NCBI GenBank assembly: GCA_028701945.1
Contig: JAQVPT010000261.1
Coordinates: 1 to 5,163 of the forward strand
Reading direction: 5' to 3'
Origin: Bacteroidales bacterium
GTDB lineage: Bacteria; Bacteroidota; Bacteroidia; Bacteroidales; ML635J-15
Length of the DNA stretch: 5,163 nt
Below, one piece after another: positions 1-4,568 of the stretch. A program made the position numbers and the translations under genes. The notes under the pieces are model-generated. The model saw nothing but the letters and a program-made list of their open reading frames with translations. It was not told where the DNA came from and did no database searches. The stretch's first letter is position 1. Every line of letters starts with the position of its first letter.

Positions 1-58
1 GCTGTTAAAGTTCTGCACCAATCATTTTTAATTATTATTAGCTCGTGATTAATTAATT

Positions 59-328
59 AACCATCATTTTTCGTATTACTACCTAGATAAAGCATGAAAA
101 GAAAAATATATAGATTACATTGAATTATTTTATCTTCCCTCATGCTCCCCAGAAAAAAAACCAGATGAGGATTTAAAATATGGTTTATCAGAAAAACTTT
201 ATCCCAAAAATCAAGAGCAACTAAAAAACATTGTAGAAAATCACATTAAGAAGTTATAAAAAAATAGCGCGAAAGAAAGAATGAAAAATATTTCAATCAT
301 AAAGACATTAATTATAATGCATAATTAA
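59..328 (+). pseudogene. Decayed C-terminal remnant of an IS630-family transposase
   Basis: Reading the frame whose codons start at 59, 62 and so on gives a stretch ending in IELFYLPSCSPEKKPDE, then DLKYGL, then PKNQEQLKNIVENHIKKL. This matches my memory of the DDE_3 (IS630/Tc1-like) transposase C-terminus, which usually reads LFYLPSYSPELNPDEYLN.DLK. The final catalytic glutamate (the E of PDE) is kept, but about four residues usually found between PDE and DLK appear to be missing. The frame is broken by TGA at 95-97 and TAA at 257-259. Transposase-like sequence resumes after the second stop (KNSAKERMKN), and LDKA precedes the first, so both stops look like decay of an older gene. A His-His pair at 62-67 may be the remains of the VHH that follows the second catalytic Asp, but this is weaker. 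No start codon, N-terminal half or terminal inverted repeat is visible; the rest may lie left of the window or be lost. The core assignment (98-259) is good, but the outer limits are approximate. Confidence 0.72.
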
Positions 329-365
329 TATCCGTCAGGTTAATAAATAATTCTTGTTATAAAAC

Positions 366-373
366 TAAGTTTG
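366..373 (+). promoter_or_regulatory. Candidate -7 box (TAAGTTTG) for the lipoprotein gene
   Basis: TAAGTTTG matches the Bacteroidota -7 consensus TAnnTTTG and lies 68 nt upstream of the lipoprotein ATG. No TTTG occurs at the expected 19-21 nt upstream distance, so only half of the promoter signature is present. The rest of 329-441 shows nothing else that can be named. Confidence 0.3.
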
Positions 374-441
374 GTAAAGTTTTTGATAAGACAATGCCTA
401 AATAAATAATGTCGTAAATCTTATAAATTAAACAAGAAAAC

Positions 442-1104
442 ATGAAAAAACTATTTTACATTTTAACAGCAATAATGCTTGTTGGTGCAGTGTCGTGTAA
501 TAATGCAAACACAGAGAAAGACAAAGTTGAATCAAAAAAGATTGAGATAAAATATCTTGAAGACTTTATGCAGTTTGATAATCATGAACAAATAGTTGAT
601 TGTTTTGGTGAGGAAAATGTTAAGAAAACAACTCGCTTCGAAGGAGAAGGAACAATAGAATACAATGTAACAATTGTTAATCCTGAAAACATAAACAGCG
701 TAATTGTGTATTGGGGAGAAGATAAAGATTGGGAAGATGTTGAATTTGTTAAAAACATTTATTCTAACTACACCTATAATGGTAAGGATGCCAAAGACGG
801 CGGCGAAGTTTATCCTACACGTGTCGGCGTAGAATTAGGAATGAGTCTGCCAGAATTGCAAAAGATTAATGGATCAGTTTTTACATTTTTTGGTCTCGCT
901 TGGGATTATGAAGGATTTGTTACTGATCTTGATGACAAATTTAATGATTACAGGTTATTTGTCGGCTATCCAAACCCTGATTTAATTACTAACTGTCCAG
1001 ATGAATACTATAATATTCAGGGTGATAGCGAGTTTTTAAGCGAAAATGAAGATGCTTTAAAACTTGGTTTAGAATTAGTTTCGATATCATATATGGAAAA
1101 ATAA
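442..1104 (+). CDS. Hypothetical lipoprotein of unknown function
   Basis: This 220-residue protein starts with a lipoprotein signal peptide: MKK, a hydrophobic stretch (residues 4-17), and a lipobox-like AVSC with the modifiable cysteine at residue 19. The lipobox is slightly off consensus, with Ala at -3. The mature part begins NNANTEKDK, a hydrophilic linker, and is acidic throughout; no further membrane segment is visible. It should be anchored in the cell envelope. The most distinctive part is residues 127-158, RVGVELGMSLPELQKING followed by FTFFGLAWDYEG. This resembles a GMSL..L..(I/L)NG....GxxWDY pattern I associate with small uncharacterised Bacteroidota proteins, but I cannot name a family. 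Two internal cysteines (54, 185) could form a disulfide. The ATG is the only sensible start because it opens the signal peptide; the leader is A-rich with no Shine-Dalgarno. It stands alone on its strand between transposase debris and the convergent corA. The function is unknown. Confidence 0.85.
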   Translation: MKKLFYILTAIMLVGAVSCNNANTEKDKVESKKIEIKYLEDFMQFDNHEQIVDCFGEENVKKTTRFEGEGTIEYNVTIVNPENINSVIVYWGEDKDWEDVEFVKNIYSNYTYNGKDAKDGGEVYPTRVGVELGMSLPELQKINGSVFTFFGLAWDYEGFVTDLDDKFNDYRLFVGYPNPDLITNCPDEYYNIQGDSEFLSENEDALKLGLELVSISYMEK

Positions 1105-1163
1105 ACGGTTTGTCGGTTTATCGGTTCTCGGTTTGTTTTCAGTTTGCGAATAACAAACCGTTT
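1103..1163 (-). terminator. Inverted repeat between convergent genes, possible corA terminator
   Basis: AAACGGTTTGT (1103-1113) and ACAAACCGTTT (1153-1163) are perfect 11-bp inverted copies. They lie between, and just touch, the stop codons of the convergent lipoprotein and corA genes. Read on the - strand the second arm is followed by ATTTTTCC, a short T-tract, which suits a terminator for corA. On the + strand the nearest T-run starts about 8 nt beyond the arm. The 39-nt loop is long for an intrinsic terminator, so efficiency is uncertain. Alternative pairing with an inner repeat copy (1129-1136) would shorten the loop to 16 nt. Confidence 0.45.
1106..1136 (+). repeat. Four-copy tandem CGGTTTGT-type repeat
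   Basis: Four adjacent units are visible: CGGTTTGT (1106-1113), CGGTTTAT (1114-1121), CGGTTCT (1122-1128, one base shorter) and CGGTTTGT (1129-1136). The first unit forms part of the left arm of the inverted repeat that closes this intergenic gap. The array begins one base after the lipoprotein stop codon. Confidence 0.7.
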
Positions 1164-2224
1164 CAGAGCCATTTTTTTCTTTTAAAAAACCATATCATTA
1201 AAACGAATAGCACAATCATTAATCCCCAAATCCAGAAATAGGCGTAGTGCCATTCTAATTCGGGCATATATTTAAAATTCATTCCATAAATACCCGCGAT
1301 AAAAGTCAGTGGAATAAATATCGTTGAAATAATTGTAAGAACTTTCATCACCTCATTTGTCCGATTACTTGTTCCGGTATAATATAGTTCAATTAAGCCT
1401 GACAGGAGATCACGATATATTTCAACATTATCGATAACTTGAATTGTGTGATCATATAAATCACGAAAATAAATAATGTTTTTCTTTTTTATTAGATCAG
1501 AGTCGGTCTTTTCAAAACGAGACACAAGCTCTCTTACTGGCCAAACAGCATTTCGAAGCAAAAGATTTTCACGTTTAAGATAATAAATTCTATTTAAAAC
1601 TTCTTTATCGGCATTTGCAATAAGATCGGCTTCGTATTTCTCGACTTCTTCTCCAAGATTTTCGAGAAGAAGAAAATAATTATCAACAATAATATCAAGT
1701 ATCGCATAAAGCAGATAATCTGTTCCGAGTGTCCTAATTTTTCCTGCTGAGTTTCTGATTCTATTTCTAATTGGCTCAAACACATCTCCGCTTTTTTCCT
1801 GAAAAGAAATTAGATAGTTTTGTCCCATAACAATGCTAACCTGTTCTGAATCAACACTTTTTGTGTCTTTATCATAAATAAGCATTTTTATTACCGCATA
1901 GGCATGTTCATTATAAAAATCTACTTTTGGGCGCTGATGTGTATTCAAAATATCTTCAAGAACAAGTTTGTGAATATTAAATTTTTCTCCAATATTTTTA
2001 ATAATTTCTGGTTCGTGTACTCCATTAAGATTTATCCAATAAACCTTATTTGAATCATCCGAAACATCAATATCGTCAACGGTATCTACAGTTGTTTCGG
2101 TAAAGTTTTCAGCCGAATAGTTAATTAGCTCTATCTTAACTTCATGAGTTCTTTCATGTCCTGAAAAAACGAGACTCCCAGGAGGTAAACCAGTTTCGGA
2201 TTTGTTACGTAAATGAATTTTCAT
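1163..2224 (-). CDS. corA: CorA magnesium/cobalt channel
   Basis: CorA forms a homopentameric inner-membrane channel that takes up Mg2+ (also Co2+ and Ni2+), driven by membrane potential. This 353-residue protein is full length; Thermotoga maritima CorA has 351 residues and, from memory, aligns almost end to end. The N-terminal cytoplasmic domain starts with GLPPGSLVFSG (13-22). It holds the blocks LVLEDILNTHQRPKV (88-102) and YFRDLYDHTIQ (252-262). Asp91 and Asp255 correspond to the Asp89/Asp253 pair that binds regulatory Mg2+ at the subunit interface in the Thermotoga protein. The long stalk helix leads into TM1 (about 293-313), which ends in the signature YGMN with GMN at 314-316. The periplasmic loop (MPEL at 320-323) and TM2 (about 328-347) follow, and the protein ends in KRKKWL, the usual basic tail. 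The ATG start fits the family's N-terminus. The gene is monocistronic as seen, with the mobile element upstream. No Mg2+-sensing leader RNA was recognised; the leader appears very short. Confidence 0.97.
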   Translation of the reverse strand: MKIHLRNKSETGLPPGSLVFSGHERTHEVKIELINYSAENFTETTVDTVDDIDVSDDSNKVYWINLNGVHEPEIIKNIGEKFNIHKLVLEDILNTHQRPKVDFYNEHAYAVIKMLIYDKDTKSVDSEQVSIVMGQNYLISFQEKSGDVFEPIRNRIRNSAGKIRTLGTDYLLYAILDIIVDNYFLLLENLGEEVEKYEADLIANADKEVLNRIYYLKRENLLLRNAVWPVRELVSRFEKTDSDLIKKKNIIYFRDLYDHTIQVIDNVEIYRDLLSGLIELYYTGTSNRTNEVMKVLTIISTIFIPLTFIAGIYGMNFKYMPELEWHYAYFWIWGLMIVLFVLMIWFFKRKKWL

Positions 2225-2241
2225 AGTTTATTTATTATTAT

Positions 2242-2249
2242 CAAAGATA
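2242..2249 (-). promoter_or_regulatory. Candidate corA promoter, -7 box TATCTTTG
   Basis: Read on the - strand, TATCTTTG is a perfect TAnnTTTG -7 box that ends 17 nt before the corA ATG, implying a leader of only about 10-12 nt. The -33 region is weak: TTTA occurs 17 nt upstream, not TTTG at about 20. Positions 2250-2360, between this box and the mobile element, show no gene or other recognisable signal. Confidence 0.45.
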
Positions 2250-2397
2250 ATTAAAACAATTCATAATAAAATAAGGAAATTCTTATTGTTTTAATTGTGG
2301 GGATAACAAAAAAAGATTTTCAATGTTGCAAATTACCTAAATCTGGGAAAAACTTATTGATAAAAAAGTCTTAGTACATGACAAAATTTTTGTCATA

Positions 2398-2433
2398 ATC
2401 TTTGCTGACCAGAAAATTGGTCATCGCAAAGAT
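2398..2433. repeat. Interrupted hairpin inside the miniature element
   Basis: ATCTTTGC (2398-2405) pairs with GCAAAGAT (2426-2433), and TGACCA (2406-2411) pairs with TGGTCA (2418-2423). The loop is GAAAAT and a 2-nt bulge (TC) lies on one side. The total of 14 bp makes it the second strongest fold in the element. Confidence 0.75.
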
Positions 2434-2459
2434 ATACGCCAAAAATAGCATCTCGTTTA

Positions 2460-2504
2460 TTTGTAACCCCAGACTACGAATAAATTCTTGTCTGGGGTTA
2501 CAAA
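2460..2504. repeat. Central 15-bp perfect inverted repeat of the miniature element
   Basis: TTTGTAACCCCAGAC (2460-2474) and GTCTGGGGTTACAAA (2490-2504) are perfect inverted copies around a 15-nt spacer, which itself holds the small palindrome GAATAAATTC (2478-2487). It contains the only GC-rich stretch in the gene-free region. The layout of a strong hairpin with a small palindromic tip is reminiscent of REP-like units in Bacteroidota, but I cannot assign it to a described family. Confidence 0.8.
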
Positions 2505-2623
2505 CATTAAGCCTATCCAGGCTTTTTAGATTTTTTAAATAAGCTGCTTTGTAAAAAATGTGATTTTTTGTCAAGTACTAAGTAAAAAAGTATAAAACTA
2601 AAATCAGCGAACTGTTTTCATTA

Positions 2624-2639
2624 GTCATTTCGACTGAAA
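2624..2639 (+). repeat. Possible fragment of a dispersed GTCATTTCGACTGAA repeat
   Basis: GTCATTTCGACTGAAA lies between the miniature element and the helicase stop. From memory, strings beginning GTCATTTCGA(C) are highly repeated in intergenic regions of many Bacteroidota genomes. Only this one partial copy is visible, so the call rests on recognition alone. Confidence 0.3.
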
Positions 2640-2661
2640 TTCTGTTGCATGACGAAGTTAT

Positions 2662-3987
2662 TTACTTTTTTTTAGTTTTTCCGCTTCTTTTTATTTTTTT
2701 TCGATTTGATTTTTGGCGTAATCCACCAGAGTTTATTTTTTTTCTTTTTTCACTTTTTTCATGAAAAGCACCCTGTGAATTACGTACATCTGGTGTTTTT
2801 ATGTAATTTTTTTGCTTTAAGCCTGGTTTTTCATCTTCAGTCAGTAGATTTGATATTGTAACATCAGTTGGAAACTCTATTTTTTTCAATTTCCCTCCAG
2901 CTTTCTTTTTTACAAGTAGGAACAAGTCTTCTTCGAAAGGAGTATATAATAAAATTGAGCTTCCTTTTTTGTCGGCTCTACCTGTACGACCAATACGATG
3001 AATATAATCTGATGGGTTTTCGGGAGGGCTCATACTTATTACATGCGAAACATCAGTAAAATCAAGACCTCTAGCAACAATATCTGTCGCAATTAGGATT
3101 CTGATACTATTTTTCTCATAATTTTTAATAGAATTAAATCTAAAATTTTGAGACTTGTTTGAGTGAATTACACCTATTTCTTCGGGATATTTAATCGAAA
3201 AGTTCTCGAATATTAAGTCAGCATCTTTTTTATTATTTGCAAAAATCAAGACTTTTGAAAACTCCTCTTTATCGCTAAGCAATTTGTTTAAAAGTTCAAT
3301 TTTCGTAAAAAAGTTTGGGACATTTATTAAGGATTGGTCTATATTTTCTACTGGCGAATTTGTATTTTCTATTATTATTTCTTCGGGTTGATAAAAATAC
3401 TTGATAATAAAAGTTCTAACATCCTCACTAAGGGTTGCCGAAAACATCAGATTTTGACGTTTCTCTGGCAACATTGCGAAAATCTGTTCCAATTGAGGTC
3501 TAAAACCTAAACTCAGCATTTCATCAACTTCGTCTATAACAAGTTTTTTAATGTTTTTAAACCTTAGCATGCCTGTAACTGCAATATCGTATAACCGGCC
3601 AGGAGTACCGACTATAATATCGCAGCCGCCACTATATATATCTATTTTTTGTGTATTAATGTTTTTTCCGCCAATAACAGATTTTATTCTAACATTTTTA
3701 TATTTTGTTAGTTTTTCAATTTCTTCGTGAACTTGTTTTACAAGCTCTCTGGTGGGTACAATGATTATTATTGACGGGTGCTTTTCTGTTGAGTACTCTA
3801 ATTGGGTTAAAATAGGTAAAAGATATGCAAATGTTTTTCCAGTTCCTGTCTGTGCTATACCTACAAGGTCAGCTCCAGCGGTTATTCGTCGGAAGCATTT
3901 TTCTTGAATTTTTGTTGGATAAACAAATTCCATGTCATCCAAAGCTTTGAGTATGGGTGTTGATATACGAAGTTCTTTAAAATTCAC
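2662..3987 (-). CDS. DEAD-box ATP-dependent RNA helicase (motif II DEVD)
   Basis: This 441-residue protein should unwind short RNA duplexes using ATP, in roles such as ribosome assembly or mRNA turnover. Motifs in order: Q motif (F3, PTKIQ 24-28, with Glu20 where Gly is usual), Walker A AQTGTGKT (45-52), Ia PTRELV (78-83), GG (106-107), TPGR (128-131), motif II DEVD (152-155), motif III SAT (183-185), IV VLIFANN (246-252), V ATDIVARGLDF (300-310) and VI HRIGRTGR (330-337). All catalytic positions are intact; Val replaces the Ala of DEAD. Residues from about 386 form a Lys/Arg-rich, low-complexity tail, as in RhlE-like helicases, probably an RNA-binding extension. The start is GTG (3987-3985 on the - strand). 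An in-frame TAG lies four codons upstream and the next Met is residue 19, which would cut off part of the Q motif. The gene follows the cold-shock gene on the same strand, suggesting a shared role in low-temperature RNA metabolism (inference). The exact subfamily is not decided. Confidence 0.95.
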   Translation of the reverse strand: MNFKELRISTPILKALDDMEFVYPTKIQEKCFRRITAGADLVGIAQTGTGKTFAYLLPILTQLEYSTEKHPSIIIIVPTRELVKQVHEEIEKLTKYKNVRIKSVIGGKNINTQKIDIYSGGCDIIVGTPGRLYDIAVTGMLRFKNIKKLVIDEVDEMLSLGFRPQLEQIFAMLPEKRQNLMFSATLSEDVRTFIIKYFYQPEEIIIENTNSPVENIDQSLINVPNFFTKIELLNKLLSDKEEFSKVLIFANNKKDADLIFENFSIKYPEEIGVIHSNKSQNFRFNSIKNYEKNSIRILIATDIVARGLDFTDVSHVISMSPPENPSDYIHRIGRTGRADKKGSSILLYTPFEEDLFLLVKKKAGGKLKKIEFPTDVTISNLLTEDEKPGLKQKNYIKTPDVRNSQGAFHEKSEKRKKINSGGLRQKSNRKKIKRSGKTKKK

Positions 3988-4012
3988 TGTCTGTGGCTAT
4001 TATAATGATTGA

Positions 4013-4044
4013 CAAAAATACTGTTATTAAATTTAGTTCACAAA
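4013..4044 (-). promoter_or_regulatory. Helicase promoter (TTTG-N20-TATTTTTG)
   Basis: On the - strand, TTTG (4044-4041) is followed after exactly 20 nt by TATTTTTG (4020-4013). Both elements match the Bacteroidota -33/-7 pattern. Transcription should start about 6 nt further on, near 4007, leaving a leader of roughly 20 nt before the GTG start. The -33 box lies within the T-rich tail of the preceding terminator. Confidence 0.65.
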
Positions 4045-4076
4045 TAAAAAAAAGCTTCGCAAATTGCGAAGCTTTT
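4042..4076 (-). terminator. Intrinsic terminator of the cold-shock gene
   Basis: AAAAGCTTCGCAA (4050-4062) and TTGCGAAGCTTTT (4064-4076) form a near-perfect palindrome with a GC core (GCTTCGC/GCGAAGC). Read on the - strand the stem runs into TTTTTTTTATTTG. It starts 27 nt after the cold-shock stop codon. On the + strand the stem is followed by only four T, so termination is expected mainly on the - strand. Confidence 0.9.
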
Positions 4077-4103
4077 AAGATCTGATGTTATGCAATTCTT
4101 ATA

Positions 4104-4295
4104 TTAAGCTTTTTTAACATTTACTGCATTTAACCCCTTACGACCTTCTGCAAGTTCGAAAGTTACTTCATCATCTTCTTTTACTTGGTCGATTAAACCT
4201 GTTGCGTGTACGAAATACTCTTTTTCGGTTTCACCGTCTTTAATAAAACCAAAACCTTTTGATTCGTTAAAGAATTTTACTGTTCCTTTGTTCAT
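4104..4295 (-). CDS. cspA: CspA-family cold-shock protein
   Basis: This 63-residue protein is one complete cold-shock domain, an OB-fold of five beta strands that binds single-stranded RNA and DNA and acts as an RNA chaperone in the cytoplasm. RNP1 is KGFGFI (13-18) and RNP2 is FVHA (28-31). Together with Phe8 and Phe9 these supply the aromatic surface that stacks on bases. The opening MNKGTVKFFN and the close RKGLNAVNV are standard. Its length is slightly below the 65-70 residues of enterobacterial CspA. The ATG start is fixed by the fold. A clear promoter lies upstream and a strong terminator follows, so it is mainly monocistronic. The leader appears to be about 30 nt, far shorter than the long thermosensing leader of E. 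coli cspA, so cold induction by that mechanism is not supported. The symbol marks the family; the species paralogue is not determined. Confidence 0.97.
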   Translation of the reverse strand: MNKGTVKFFNESKGFGFIKDGETEKEYFVHATGLIDQVKEDDEVTFELAEGRKGLNAVNVKKA

Positions 4296-4331
4296 AATCT
4301 TAATCTAAATTTAAAATAATAATTAATACTG

Positions 4332-4364
4332 CAAATATAAGTTTATTTTTTACAATGAAACAAA
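4332..4364 (-). promoter_or_regulatory. Cold-shock gene promoter (TTTG-N21-TATATTTG)
   Basis: On the - strand, TTTG (4364-4361) is followed after 21 nt by TATATTTG (4339-4332), both matching the Bacteroidota -33/-7 consensus. The -7 box ends 36 nt before the ATG. The surroundings are extremely T-rich on this strand, which may add UP-element-like strength (inference). Confidence 0.65.
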
Positions 4365-4422
4365 AAAATATAATTTTTTTTCATTTTTTTTATGTTTAAA
4401 CTGTAATTAGCCCCAAAAGTAT

Positions 4423-4555
4423 GCCAATATATGTAAAAAAGCCAATAAACAGTTCTCTGAAAACGATTCTCTGTTCGCGTAAAATTGATAAAAAACGATT
4501 AGTCATATTGGCTTAGCCGAGCTAAAGGTTCAGACATTAACATTGCGTGAACCTT
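4423..4555 (-). other. Structured intergenic stretch downstream of mutS2, possible terminator
   Basis: Three inverted repeats lie between mutS2 and the cold-shock promoter: AAGGTTCA/TGAACCTT (4525-4532 and 4548-4555), TTAGC/GCTAA (4513-4517 and 4521-4525), and AAGCCAATA/TATTGGCTT (4439-4447 and 4506-4514). The third has AACAG/CTGTT (4448-4452, 4471-4475) nested inside. GCCAATAT/ATATTGGC (4423-4430, 4505-4512) is an alternative partner for the same right arm. Read on the - strand, the last arm runs into a six-T stretch (4440-4435), so the whole could be a branched terminator for mutS2. No open frame or known RNA family is recognised. Confidence 0.4.
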
Positions 4556-4568
4556 AAACTGTTCAGGC

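Larger units (their letters stand above)
2361..2591. mobile_element. 213-bp miniature inverted-repeat element with 9-bp target duplication
   Basis: The element runs from 2370 to 2582. Its ends are inverted copies: CTTAGTACATGACAAAA at 2370-2386, and CTTAGTACTTGACAAAA read on the - strand from 2582 back to 2566 (17 bp, one mismatch). The exact direct repeat TAAAAAAGT abuts both ends (2361-2369 and 2583-2591), as a staggered transposase cut would leave. The interior has no credible protein: a 67-codon open frame spans it only because the ends happen to be open. It is instead a chain of hairpins at 2378-2396, 2398-2433, 2460-2504, 2509-2524 and 2531-2558. Size, terminal repeats and lack of a transposase make it a MITE-like non-autonomous element mobilised in trans. 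A 9-bp duplication is compatible with several IS families (IS1, IS4 and IS5 subgroups, for example), and I do not recognise the ends. The identical duplication suggests a fairly recent insertion. It sits 70 nt past the helicase stop and 145 bp upstream of corA. Confidence 0.88.

Noticed and set aside
1594..1785. 63-codon open frame on the - strand
   Set aside because: Out-of-frame shadow of corA, whose own frame is a clear full-length family match.
2225..2260. Mg2+-sensing leader RNA for corA
   Set aside because: The likely leader is only about 10-12 nt, far too short for an M-box or similar element.
2427..2434. TATCTTTG on the - strand inside the miniature element as an outward promoter toward corA
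   Set aside because: It matches the -7 consensus but there is no TTTG at 17-23 nt upstream, and the bases are explained by the hairpin arm GCAAAGAT.
2371..2574. 67-codon open frame on the - strand
   Set aside because: It lies wholly inside the miniature element, begins and ends in the terminal inverted repeats, and its sequence is dictated by hairpin arms; no domain or signal is recognisable.
2868..3059. 63-codon open frame on the + strand
   Set aside because: Antisense to the helicase C-terminal domain, with no independent coding signal.
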